Positions 17,654 through 26,404 of a stretch of 64,000 nt of DNA are shown here, in pieces. Where the stretch lies: contig NZ_BPET01000013.1 of NCBI RefSeq assembly GCF_019654915.1, forward strand, positions 33,673 to 97,672, in the 5' to 3' direction. The notes under the pieces were generated by a model that was given only the letters and a program-made list of their open reading frames with translations, did not search any database and was not told where the DNA came from. Origin of the DNA: Shewanella sp. MBTL60-007 (lineage in GTDB: Bacteria; Pseudomonadota; Gammaproteobacteria; Enterobacterales; Shewanellaceae). How positions within the stretch are numbered: the stretch's first letter is position 1; every line of letters begins with the position of its first letter. Made by a program: the position numbers and the translations under genes.

Positions 17654-19834
17654 ATGATGAACAAATTTAATCTAAGCGCTGCTTCAAAAGCATTGCTTAC
17701 AGCCGGATTGCTATCACTAGCAGTTACGGGTTGTAGCGGTGATGATGGAAAAAATGGTGAAGATGGTAAGCCAGGTCCAGTTGGCAAGCCTATCGGTGCA
17801 GTATCACAAGTAAAAGCTGACATCACTTCAGCAAGTGTGAGTGAAGACGGCTTCCTAACCGTAAACTTCAATCTAGCGGACGCTAACGGCGCAGCAGTAT
17901 TTGGCTTACAGCAAAATGACATTGGTGCAGTTTCTTTCGGCCGTATGGGTAATGAAGACGAAGTCGGCACTACTGATATTGAAGGTTCACCACGCGAAAT
18001 CTGGTTGAGCTACTTCAACAAAGATAAAGGTGATGGCCATTACACAGGCTCGTCTTACTTCCAAGGTAAAAACTGCGAAGACTGCCTAACTGACAACGGC
18101 GATGGTAGCTACACATTAGTATTAAACAAAGCTGTTGATACTTTAGATAAATATGCGTTTGATGCGGAAGCAACAAGCGGCATCTATTTAGGCGTTAAAT
18201 CTGCAAACGATGCTGGTTCAACTCTTGTAGATAATAGTTTCTTCTACTGGCAGCCAAGTTCTGATACAGCTCAAGAACAACCAAAAGCTGTTATCGCCAA
18301 CGAAACATGTCAATCTTGTCACCGTCCTGGTCAAGATGGCGCTTTAGCGATGCACGGTGGCAAACACGTTACTCTTGAATCATGTACTTTCTGTCATGCA
18401 GACTACAACACTTACATGAAGCAAGACAAAGATGAAGACGGCAATGCTGTTGGCGAACCATACCAGTTCGATGGTTCAATCAAGGGTATGGCTCACGATA
18501 TTCACAGCCACTCTTACTACAACGGTATCTACCCACAATCAGCTTCAAATTGCTTAACTTGTCACCAGCCTGATGAAAATCTAGCAATGGCTGACGCTTG
18601 GAAAGGCGATATCGATACTGCGACTTGTATGAACTGTCACAACAGCCAATACGCAGTACCAAGCTGGCACTGGGATAGTGAAAACAACCAGATCGCTGAT
18701 AGCAAGAAAAACTGTGTAAGCTGCCACAACGACCCTGACGGTTACCGTGGTGCAGAGCGTGGTCACTATGCTGAAAACGACAATGCACAAGCTGCTGTAA
18801 CAAAAGTTACCTTTAACAGCATGAGCTATGATGCCGCATCTAAGACTGTTGTTGCTAACATGACTGTTACTAACGGTGACACCACTGTTACGCTTGCTCA
18901 AATTGATCCTAGCCCATACAAGTATGGCGGATACACAAGCGCAATCCTATTCAACGGTGTTGTTAATGATGACTTCGTTGTTAACTACCAAAAAGTAGGT
19001 TATGACAAGTTCACTGCCGGCGCTGAAGGCTCAATCGATGTGACCTTTACTGACGCAGACTATAAAGTTGCTGAAGTAATGGAAACTGAAGGTGTTAAAG
19101 CCGCACTAAGCAGCCAGCTACACGTTTGTTTTGACGGTAAAGGCGCTGTAGAAGACTGTGAAAAAGCTGAAGACGGCTCAATCCCTAACTCTGGCCCATA
19201 TGCCGTATCTGATACGTTCTACTTTGCAGTAGATGGCGCTAAAGTTGAAGAGTCACCACGTGTACAGCACGCTGCAATGACAGATTGTCAGCAATGTCAC
19301 ACTACCGACATCAAGCACCGCTTCAGCAACGATATGGACGGCTGTGCAACTTGTCACAACGGTACTCGCGACAAGAAAGGTACAGGCTCATCTAACCTAG
19401 CGTATATCGTTCATAGCAAGCACTACTTGTATGACAGCGGCGGAAGCATGTTCTTCAAGAAAGCTGAGTGTCAAGCGTGTCACGGTGAAGATGGTTTCTC
19501 ACTAAGCAAGATCAAAGGCGACGCAGCTCCTGTTGCATTCGGTAAAGAGAACCTAGGTACTGATGCTGAAGGCAAGACTATTTGGGGTGAGCAGCTTGTT
19601 GTCTCTCCACAAACTGCAGCTTGTGTAAGTTGTCACCAAGCGCCATACGCGCTAGATAGCTCTGCAGCTTCACACATCAAGTCTATGGGCGGCATCTTAG
19701 TTCAAGAAGGCGCATCTTTGACAACACTAGGTATCCCAGCTTCTGAGTACGAAGCATTAGATGTACAAGAGACTTGTGCGACTTGTCATAAAGACGCTGC
19801 ACTACTAGACGCTCACTCAAACTGGGGTAAGTAA
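17654..19834 (+). CDS. omcA: Surface decahaem lipoprotein cytochrome OmcA
   Basis: A 726-residue lipoprotein, close in length to S. oneidensis OmcA. The signal peptide ends in lipobox VTGC and is followed by a collagen-like GEDGKPGPVGKP linker. Ten CXXCH motifs form two groups (about residues 219-358 and 545-712). CEDC without His in domain I is a probable disulphide, and domain III has CX9C. OmcA binds MtrC on the cell surface and is a terminal reductase of iron and manganese oxides. The frame extends back to a TTG at 17639; the ATG at 17654 follows CAGGGA and matches the paralogues. Arg codons are almost all CGT/CGC, which suggests high expression. It is its own transcription unit. Confidence 0.93.
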   Translation: MMNKFNLSAASKALLTAGLLSLAVTGCSGDDGKNGEDGKPGPVGKPIGAVSQVKADITSASVSEDGFLTVNFNLADANGAAVFGLQQNDIGAVSFGRMGNEDEVGTTDIEGSPREIWLSYFNKDKGDGHYTGSSYFQGKNCEDCLTDNGDGSYTLVLNKAVDTLDKYAFDAEATSGIYLGVKSANDAGSTLVDNSFFYWQPSSDTAQEQPKAVIANETCQSCHRPGQDGALAMHGGKHVTLESCTFCHADYNTYMKQDKDEDGNAVGEPYQFDGSIKGMAHDIHSHSYYNGIYPQSASNCLTCHQPDENLAMADAWKGDIDTATCMNCHNSQYAVPSWHWDSENNQIADSKKNCVSCHNDPDGYRGAERGHYAENDNAQAAVTKVTFNSMSYDAASKTVVANMTVTNGDTTVTLAQIDPSPYKYGGYTSAILFNGVVNDDFVVNYQKVGYDKFTAGAEGSIDVTFTDADYKVAEVMETEGVKAALSSQLHVCFDGKGAVEDCEKAEDGSIPNSGPYAVSDTFYFAVDGAKVEESPRVQHAAMTDCQQCHTTDIKHRFSNDMDGCATCHNGTRDKKGTGSSNLAYIVHSKHYLYDSGGSMFFKKAECQACHGEDGFSLSKIKGDAAPVAFGKENLGTDAEGKTIWGEQLVVSPQTAACVSCHQAPYALDSSAASHIKSMGGILVQEGASLTTLGIPASEYEALDVQETCATCHKDAALLDAHSNWGK

Positions 19835-19872
19835 CTACTCGGGTAGTTATATTCACAGTTAACGTGTAATAC

Positions 19873-19899
19873 AAAAAGGGAGGCTTAGCCTCCCTTTTT
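19873..19899 (+). terminator. Terminator of omcA
   Basis: AAAAAGGGAGGC and GCCTCCCTTTTT pair around a very short loop. Strong, with A and T flanks. Confidence 0.93.
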
Positions 19900-20031
19900 A
19901 TTTAGAATATAACTGGAAAACCACTATCAATAACGACTGGAAACTTTTATTACATATATCACGCATATAAGTCCGATATTTTTAACTTTTACAACGTTTC
20001 CCCTCTCCCCCTAATACCTCTTTAGAAATAG

Positions 20032-20047
20032 ACAGATCTAGGTCACA
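20032..20047. promoter_or_regulatory. CRP-like site upstream of mtrC
   Basis: ACAGA, six bases, TCACA: a perfect right half and a weak left half. It is 162 bp upstream of mtrC and aligns with the omcA CRP-type site, sharing AGAAATAG before it. The rest of 19900-20208 holds no other clear element. Confidence 0.45.
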
Positions 20048-20208
20048 TCTTGACACCTGTTATGCAGATTTTAGCCCTACATTACGTTAGCCTTTCATTG
20101 GGGAATCTTATTTCCAGCATTGACTTAAGCGGCAATTAAAAAATTACAGTCGGCTTTACTAAATTGAGCCACACGCCTAAGACAGTGCCAAACCTATGCA
20201 GGGAAAAA

Positions 20209-22221
20209 ATGATGAATACAAACAAATCTAAAATAGCGCTGCTTCTAGCAGCAGGTGCTGTCTCTATGGCCCTAACAGGTTGTGGTGGCGACGATGGTAA
20301 TGATGGTAACAACGGCAACCCAGGTGGCCCAGCTGCTGATTACATCAACACGCTAAATCTAAAAGTGACTGACGTTACTTATGCCGATGGCGTTCCGACA
20401 ATCAATGTGTTTGCTACAAACGAAGAAGACCTACCTGTTGTTGGTCTAACTGCGCTTGAAGTAAAAAAAGTGGTACAGCTTATCCCACAAGGCGCTACTG
20501 GTGCGGGTAACAGTGCAGAATGGCAATACATTGGTTCACAAAAAGAGTTTGTTGACCAAAAGAATGGTAATTATAGCTTCACTATTCCAGTTGAAGGCTA
20601 TAACTCTGAGCTAACTCAGCGTTATAACATCATCGCCAGTGCTTCGACACTAGCCGATGGCGAAACAAGCGTACCGCGTACTGAAGTTTCACAAGATTTC
20701 TCAGGTGAAGGCTACGAAGCAACATACACAAAAGATGTTGTTTCTACTGCAAGCTGTAACTCATGCCACGCTGAAGGCAAGAAGATTTATCATAGCTACA
20801 CCTCTTCTGAAACTTGTGCTGCATGTCATACCCAAGAGATGGCTGATAGTAAAGGCAAGCCACAAGTTGCCTACAATCACTTAATCCATAACGTACATAA
20901 CGATGCAAAAATGTACGGCAGAAACATGGACAAGAGTGCAGAAACCGCTAACGCTATCGTTCAAGACAATTGTACTACCTGCCACGTAGCACCTACTGAA
21001 GGTAGCGATGAGTTAAGCGAATGGGGTAACTGGTCTCGCGTTCCAACAATGGAAACTTGTACAAGCTGTCACACTGGCATCGACTTCGTTGCAGGTAAAG
21101 GCCACTCACAACAAGCTGACAACTCAAACTGTATCGCTTGTCATAACGCGAGCTGGACTGAAGAGATCCACACTGAAGGCTTCGTTCAAAAGAAAGCGTT
21201 TGTCGAGCAGTATGGTATGGAAACAAGTTTAACCGCTGCTGCAACTGACGCTGGTAGCGAAACGACGTTAAGTGTGACCATTACTGATGCAGCTGGTACT
21301 GCGATTGATGCGACGACTTTTATTGGCAATATTAAGCAATTAGAAGCCATCACTAACGTTGGCCCTAACTACCCAATCATGGGTTACAACAACAACCCTA
21401 TCAATGGCGAACATAAAGTTCTTATTAACCTAGTCAAAGATGGTGCGTTATCTGTTGAACCAAAAGTTGAAATTATTGATGGTAAGTTCGTAACAGTAAT
21501 TAAAGATCTTCCATACGGTGAAGGCGATACTGATACAGCATTTAGCTTTATCGGTCTGTCTCTTTGCAACGATGGTACAACCGCTGTTAAATGCGAAGAG
21601 GGTGTATCACACACCAGTATGAAGGCTGCTATGGCTCACGGCACACTATCTGGAGAAGCTGCAAGTGTACGTCATACAGACTCTGTTAACATCAAAGCTT
21701 GTGAAAGCTGTCATGGCACTGAGTGGCCTTTAAATAGCCACACTAAGTACCATGCAGGCTTTGTTATGACAGAACAGCTAGGTCGTGAAGTAAACGGTGA
21801 AATGGTTGTCGGCGTTGATGGTTGTGTTACTTGTCACACTCCTGATGGTACCTATGCTAGCGGTGCAAACATGGGCTCGATTGAGATGAAAGTACATAAG
21901 GTTCATAGCGCTGGTGATTATGCTGCTATTGCAGGCATGACTTGTGACCAGTGTCATAACGACCTAAACCTTGATGCATTCAAGAAGAAAGGCGCTTTGG
22001 CAACTGCTGGTGGAGCATATACAACACCTATCGCAGCAACTTGTATGTCTTGCCATACCTATAACGAAGAGTCTCTAAACAAGTTTAAGGCTCACGTTGA
22101 AGGTCAAGGCGCAATCGTTAATAGCTTTGATAAGCAAGAAGTAAGCGATGCTGCGCAGCTAGAAACCTGTTTCTTCTGCCACAAGCCAACTGCAGACGAT
22201 CACACTTCTGTGAAGATGTAA
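20209..22221 (+). CDS. mtrC: Surface decahaem lipoprotein cytochrome MtrC
   Basis: A 670-residue lipoprotein, essentially the length of S. oneidensis MtrC. Lipobox LTGC is followed by GNDGNNGNPGG. Ten CXXCH motifs fall in two pentahaem groups (about residues 183-311 and 498-657). Domain III has a CX8C pair as described for MtrC. Unlike the other four surface cytochromes it lacks a cysteine pair in domain I. MtrC caps the MtrAB conduit and passes electrons to minerals, flavins and OmcA. The longest frame starts at a TTG at 20164; the ATG at 20209 follows CAGGGAAA and is the real start. It is the first gene of mtrCAB. Confidence 0.95.
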   Translation: MMNTNKSKIALLLAAGAVSMALTGCGGDDGNDGNNGNPGGPAADYINTLNLKVTDVTYADGVPTINVFATNEEDLPVVGLTALEVKKVVQLIPQGATGAGNSAEWQYIGSQKEFVDQKNGNYSFTIPVEGYNSELTQRYNIIASASTLADGETSVPRTEVSQDFSGEGYEATYTKDVVSTASCNSCHAEGKKIYHSYTSSETCAACHTQEMADSKGKPQVAYNHLIHNVHNDAKMYGRNMDKSAETANAIVQDNCTTCHVAPTEGSDELSEWGNWSRVPTMETCTSCHTGIDFVAGKGHSQQADNSNCIACHNASWTEEIHTEGFVQKKAFVEQYGMETSLTAAATDAGSETTLSVTITDAAGTAIDATTFIGNIKQLEAITNVGPNYPIMGYNNNPINGEHKVLINLVKDGALSVEPKVEIIDGKFVTVIKDLPYGEGDTDTAFSFIGLSLCNDGTTAVKCEEGVSHTSMKAAMAHGTLSGEAASVRHTDSVNIKACESCHGTEWPLNSHTKYHAGFVMTEQLGREVNGEMVVGVDGCVTCHTPDGTYASGANMGSIEMKVHKVHSAGDYAAIAGMTCDQCHNDLNLDAFKKKGALATAGGAYTTPIAATCMSCHTYNEESLNKFKAHVEGQGAIVNSFDKQEVSDAAQLETCFFCHKPTADDHTSVKM

Positions 22222-22235
22222 TTTGCGCAACTCAA

Positions 22236-22297
22236 ATGGACTCAAGTGTTAACCACCTGAGTCCATGAGTTTTGAAAAAGGGGGAGGCCTCTCCCCC
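22236..22297 (+). other. Two tandem hairpins between mtrC and mtrA
   Basis: ATGGACTCA (22236-22244) is inverted as TGAGTCCAT (22258-22266) around a 13-base loop. A GC-rich palindromic element follows, GGGGGAG with CTCCCCC (about 22279-22296). No proper T run follows, so this is more likely a partial terminator, a processing site or an mRNA stabiliser than a full stop. MtrA begins 40 bases later. Confidence 0.6.
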
Positions 22298-22335
22298 ACT
22301 TTCTCTTCAAAATTGTGCAAGTTTAGGAAGCTATT

Positions 22336-23322
22336 ATGAAGATCACAAAAAAATTTAAAAACCTACTGCCAGCCTTAATGGCATCGGCTGTACTGTCACT
22401 TGGTTTTGCTCAAACGGCTACTGCTTCTAAATGGGACGCCAAGATGACCCCTGATGAAGTTGAAGCCACACTGGATCAGAAGTTTGCCGAAGGTAAGTAC
22501 TCACCAAAAGGTGCAGACTCTTGCCTAATGTGTCACCGCAAGTCTGAAAAAGTGATGGATCTATTCAAAGGCGTTCACGGTTCAGTTGACTCAAGCAAGA
22601 GCCCAATGGCAGGCCTTCAGTGTGAAGCGTGTCACGGCCCTATGGGTAAGCATAACCGCGGCGGTAACGAGCCGATGATCGCTTTTGGCCCAGACTCAAC
22701 TCTGGCTCCTGAGCTACAAAACAGTGTTTGTATGAGCTGTCATAAAGACGACAAGCGTATGGATTGGAATGGCGGACACCATGACAATGCAGATGTAGCT
22801 TGTGCCTCTTGTCACTCAGTACACACAGCTAAAGATCCAGTGCTATCTAAAAACACCGAAATGGAAGTTTGTACTAGCTGTCATACTCAGCAAAAAGCTG
22901 ACATGAACAAGCGTTCAAGCCATCCAATGAAGTGGGCGCAAATGGTGTGTAGCGATTGTCATAATCCACACGGCACCATGAGCGAAGCCGATCTTGTTAA
23001 GCCAAACGTTAATGAAACCTGCTACTCATGCCATGCGGAGAAGCGCGGCCCAAAACTGTGGGAGCATGCACCCGTTACTGAAGACTGCGTGACATGCCAC
23101 AACCCTCACGGAAGCGTTAACGAAGGCATGCTTAAGACTCGTGCTCCTCAGCTATGTCAACAGTGCCACTCGTCTGCTCACAGCGGTCAAGCACTCTTTG
23201 GCAACACAGCTCAAGGTTCTACTGTTGGCGGTAACGCCATGACTGGTGGCCGTAGCTGTCTGAACTGTCACAACCAGATCCATGGTTCAAACCATCCATC
23301 TGGCAAGCTACTGCAGCGCTAA
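22336..23322 (+). CDS. mtrA: Periplasmic decahaem c-type cytochrome MtrA
   Basis: A 328-residue exported cytochrome (signal peptide ending ATASK near residue 30) with ten CXXCH motifs from about residue 63 to 312: CLMCH, CEACH, CMSCH, CASCH, CTSCH, CSDCH, CYSCH, CVTCH, CQQCH and CLNCH. It inserts into the MtrB barrel and carries electrons from periplasmic carriers (CymA side) to MtrC. Length and gene order match S. oneidensis MtrA. It sits 114 bp after mtrC and 13 bp before mtrB. It is strongly similar to MtrD, but its codons are of the high-expression type. Confidence 0.95.
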   Translation: MKITKKFKNLLPALMASAVLSLGFAQTATASKWDAKMTPDEVEATLDQKFAEGKYSPKGADSCLMCHRKSEKVMDLFKGVHGSVDSSKSPMAGLQCEACHGPMGKHNRGGNEPMIAFGPDSTLAPELQNSVCMSCHKDDKRMDWNGGHHDNADVACASCHSVHTAKDPVLSKNTEMEVCTSCHTQQKADMNKRSSHPMKWAQMVCSDCHNPHGTMSEADLVKPNVNETCYSCHAEKRGPKLWEHAPVTEDCVTCHNPHGSVNEGMLKTRAPQLCQQCHSSAHSGQALFGNTAQGSTVGGNAMTGGRSCLNCHNQIHGSNHPSGKLLQR

Positions 23323-23335
23323 GGGAGACGAGAAG

Positions 23336-25435
23336 ATGAAATTCAAATTAAATTTAGTCACGCTCGCTTTGATTACCCATGCTGGCATGCTATCTGGCGC
23401 CGCTATCGCGGCTGACGGTTATGGCATTCAAAACGCGAACACTGAAAAAGTAAAATTCGATAAGTGGGTTTGTAAAAACTGTAAAGTCGAAAAAGGCGTA
23501 TCAGGCACAGTTGGTATTGGTGCTGGTTACAGCGACAGCGATGATATTCGCTCAGCTAACGCCTTTGCTACCGAAGATGGCTTTGCAGGTAAAGTTGACG
23601 CCGATGTAAAATACACTGGCGAAAACGGCTACCAAGCAAGTATCGAAGCGGACAACCTCGGCATGGAAAATGGCCGCGCTGAGATTAATGCAGGTAAAGC
23701 GGGTCAATATAACTTGAACCTAAACTACCGCCAGATCGCAACCTACAAAACCGATAAGGCAATGAGCCCTTATCAAGGTATTGGTGGCGATGACCTTACC
23801 CTACCGGGTGATTGGGTTCACGGTGGCAGTACGCAAGATATGACGAACCTATACTCAAGCCTTAATCCACTTGAGTTGTCGCTTAAGCGTAAACGCGCAG
23901 GCTTAGGTTTCGAGTACCAAGGTGAAAGCTTATGGAGTACTTACGTTAACTACCAGCGTGAAGATAAGACTGGTCTGAAGCAAGCATCGGGCAGCTTCTA
24001 CAACCAATCTATGATGCTTGCTGAACCAGTTGACTACACCACTGATACCCTTGAAGCGGGCGTTCGCCTATCTGGTGACAACTGGTTTACTTCAGTAAAC
24101 TACAACGGCTCAATCTTCAAGAATGAGTATAGTGAACTGTCTTTTGAAAATGCATTTGCCCCGACCTTTGGCGCACAAACCACTGGCTACATGTCATTGG
24201 ATCCTGACAACGAAGCACATACTGTTTCTGTACTAGGCCAATATGTTGCTGGTAGAACCGTGATGAATGGTCGAGTCTACTTGGGACAGATGACCCAAGA
24301 TCAGGACTTCAGCACTTCAGGCTACGGCTATCAAATGCCCGCTGAGTCGCTAGATGGCCGCGTTGACACTCAAGGTGCTACGTTAAAGGTTGTCTCACGT
24401 ATTAACCGTCAGCTACGTTTAAACGCAAGCTATGATTATAGCGACCGTGATAACAAGACCAACGTTGAAGAGTGGACTCAAATCTCTATAGACTCAACTA
24501 CAGGTCAAGCTGCTTATAATACGCCATACGACATCACCACCCATAAAGCTAAGCTAGGTGCAGACTATCGTCTAGCACGCGGCCATAAGCTTGAAGGTGG
24601 ATTCGACTACCGTAAAGATGAGCGTAGCTACCAAGACCGTGAAACAACGGAAGAAAACACTCTTTGGGCCAAGTATCAGCTAAGCGCTTTTGCTAACTGG
24701 AACATGTGGATTAAGGGTAGTTACGGTGAGCGTGACGGTTCTCATTACCAAGCGTCTGAGTGGACATCTAGCGAGCAAAACGATCTGCTACGCAAGTACA
24801 ATCTTGCCGATAGAAAACGTACTCAAGTTGAAGCTCGCGTAACTCACAGCCCAATCGATAGTCTAACACTAGATTTTGGTGCTCGTTACGCCCTTGATGA
24901 TTATAACGAAACACAGATTGGCCTAACTGAATCGAAAGATCTCAGCTATGACGCCAGTGTTAGTTACCTCATCAATGATGACATGACTGTAACGGCATTC
25001 TATAGCCGTCAGAACATCGATTCAGAGCAAGCGGGTAGCACAAACCTTGGCACACCAAACTGGTTTGGTACGGTTGAAGACCAAGTCGATGTGCTCGGTG
25101 CAGGCTTTAGCTACAACAACCTTATGGAGCAAAAGCTTCGTCTAGGTGTTGATTACACTTACTCTGACTCAAACAGTAATACCCAAGTCACTCAGGGCAT
25201 TACTGGCGACTACGGTGATTACTACGCTAAAGTGCATAACGTCAACGTTTACGCCTTATACAAAGCGACAGAGAAAATGGATCTGCGTCTAGACTATAAG
25301 ATGGAAAACTATAAAGACAACGATGCAGGCAATAATATTGCACCAGATGGCATTTGGAATGTGTTGAGCTTTGGCAGCAATAGCCACGACTATAACGCAC
25401 ACCTAATCATGCTAAGCATGAGCTACCGTCTATAG
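23336..25435 (+). CDS. mtrB: Outer-membrane porin MtrB
   Basis: A 699-residue beta-barrel porin, close to the length of S. oneidensis MtrB. The signal peptide ends GAAIAADGY near residue 24, and an N-terminal CXXC pair (WVCKNCKVE) is present, as known for MtrB. The barrel holds MtrA and docks MtrC outside. A longer frame starts at 23282 inside mtrA; the ATG at 23336 has AAGGGAG upstream and gives the right signal sequence. The protein ends MSYRL. It is the last gene of mtrCAB and is followed by a strong terminator. Confidence 0.95.
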   Translation: MKFKLNLVTLALITHAGMLSGAAIAADGYGIQNANTEKVKFDKWVCKNCKVEKGVSGTVGIGAGYSDSDDIRSANAFATEDGFAGKVDADVKYTGENGYQASIEADNLGMENGRAEINAGKAGQYNLNLNYRQIATYKTDKAMSPYQGIGGDDLTLPGDWVHGGSTQDMTNLYSSLNPLELSLKRKRAGLGFEYQGESLWSTYVNYQREDKTGLKQASGSFYNQSMMLAEPVDYTTDTLEAGVRLSGDNWFTSVNYNGSIFKNEYSELSFENAFAPTFGAQTTGYMSLDPDNEAHTVSVLGQYVAGRTVMNGRVYLGQMTQDQDFSTSGYGYQMPAESLDGRVDTQGATLKVVSRINRQLRLNASYDYSDRDNKTNVEEWTQISIDSTTGQAAYNTPYDITTHKAKLGADYRLARGHKLEGGFDYRKDERSYQDRETTEENTLWAKYQLSAFANWNMWIKGSYGERDGSHYQASEWTSSEQNDLLRKYNLADRKRTQVEARVTHSPIDSLTLDFGARYALDDYNETQIGLTESKDLSYDASVSYLINDDMTVTAFYSRQNIDSEQAGSTNLGTPNWFGTVEDQVDVLGAGFSYNNLMEQKLRLGVDYTYSDSNSNTQVTQGITGDYGDYYAKVHNVNVYALYKATEKMDLRLDYKMENYKDNDAGNNIAPDGIWNVLSFGSNSHDYNAHLIMLSMSYRL

Positions 25436-25465
25436 TAAATAGCTGTAGTACAACTGTGTAATACA

Positions 25466-25493
25466 CAAAAAACCCGCTAAATGCGGGTTTTTT
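25466..25493 (+). terminator. Terminator of mtrCAB
   Basis: AAAACCCGC and GCGGGTTTT pair around TAAAT and are followed by further T. It lies 31 bases after mtrB. Confidence 0.93.
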
Positions 25494-25672
25494 ATTGTCT
25501 ATAATCGGTTTTTATCCTTCTCCGTGTCTTTTGTGGTAAGCCGCTTTGTCTTGGAACTTGGCCTCTCTGCTTTCATAGGGGATTACCATAGATAGCCATT
25601 TTTGCCCTGCTACTGTTTAGCGAGTGCAGAAACTATAGAGTTACGAGTCCACCTAAACATCCCAAACAATTA

Positions 25673-25688
25673 AGTGAGCTTGATCACC
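25673..25688. promoter_or_regulatory. CRP-like site upstream of the membrane-protein gene
   Basis: AGTGA, six bases, TCACC: eight of ten CRP core bases, 108 bp before the gene at 25796. The rest of the 302-bp interval 25494-25795 shows nothing I can name. Confidence 0.4.
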
Positions 25689-25795
25689 GCAAAGATAAAA
25701 AAGTCCTAAAAACTACACTCAAATCTGTGATGTTCTTGAACTTATTCCTGCTTTAGGAGATCTTAATATCAATTTTCTTCATCTTAAGAACTTAC

Positions 25796-26374
25796 ATGAC
25801 TCGTTCAACTACAGCTCATAAAACGCTATTAATCTCAGCCTTCCTTGCACCGCTGCCAGCATTTGCCATGCAGTCAGACACCACCAATGTCTTACTACTC
25901 GCCATTACGTTAGGCGGCTTTAGCTTATTCAACTTACTGCTAAACGGTTTGTTCTACTTCACAGGCAAATACCACAGTCGTAATTTCGCTAAGATGCACA
26001 CATTAATAGCAATTATCCCAGCCATTATAGCCCTGTTTATCGCACTTATTTACTTTGACACCCCAGGTGCCATCTCGATGAATATAGGCGTCATTATCGT
26101 CAGTATTGGACTGAGCTTACTGCCACTTCAACTGAACCTGTCCGCGACTAAAGCGCCGGGTAAACACAGCGCGCTGATAATCGCACTGGCCGCTATCGCC
26201 CTATTAATCGCTGCTTATTACATCGCACCTATTGCTATTTTTGCTATCGCCTGCGCTCATGTTGCCTTGATTAGCCAAGCCGATATAAAAGTGAAGTTCT
26301 TAAGCCTATCGGCACTTGCTATAGGCTACGGTTACTTAGGCTACTGGGCTTATCAAATTTTACAGTACAGCTAA
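25796..26374 (+). CDS. Polytopic membrane protein of unknown function
   Basis: A 192-residue protein I do not recognise. It opens with a signal-like segment (LLISAFLAPLPAFAMQ), then shows about five to six hydrophobic helices (residues 32-55, 65-83, 90-112, 125-145, 148-165 and 168-188) with few charges between them. A cytoplasmic loop (FTGKYHSRNFAKMH) carries positive residues. It follows mtrB by 360 bp with the mtrCAB terminator between them, and may be cotranscribed with the downstream glycosylase gene (30-bp gap). Position next to mtrB alone does not show a role in electron transfer. Confidence 0.65.
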   Translation: MTRSTTAHKTLLISAFLAPLPAFAMQSDTTNVLLLAITLGGFSLFNLLLNGLFYFTGKYHSRNFAKMHTLIAIIPAIIALFIALIYFDTPGAISMNIGVIIVSIGLSLLPLQLNLSATKAPGKHSALIIALAAIALLIAAYYIAPIAIFAIACAHVALISQADIKVKFLSLSALAIGYGYLGYWAYQILQYS

Positions 26375-26404
26375 CGCTCTACAGCAATATTAAACGGATA
26401 GCCG

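Noticed and set aside
17629..17970. 113-residue minus-strand frame opposite omcA
   Set aside because: Same reason: antisense to the Gly-X-Y linker and domain I of OmcA, with low-complexity SSPFFPSSP sequence.
18060..18110. Extra haem motif in domain I of OmcA (CEDC)
   Set aside because: CEDC is followed by Leu, not His, so it is not a CXXCH site. It is counted as a probable disulphide. The same holds for CDDC in the OmcA-like protein and the CXXC pairs of MtrB and MtrE.
23282..23335. Longer MtrB start inside mtrA
   Set aside because: It would put 18 hydrophilic residues before the signal peptide. The ATG at 23336 has a good ribosome binding site.
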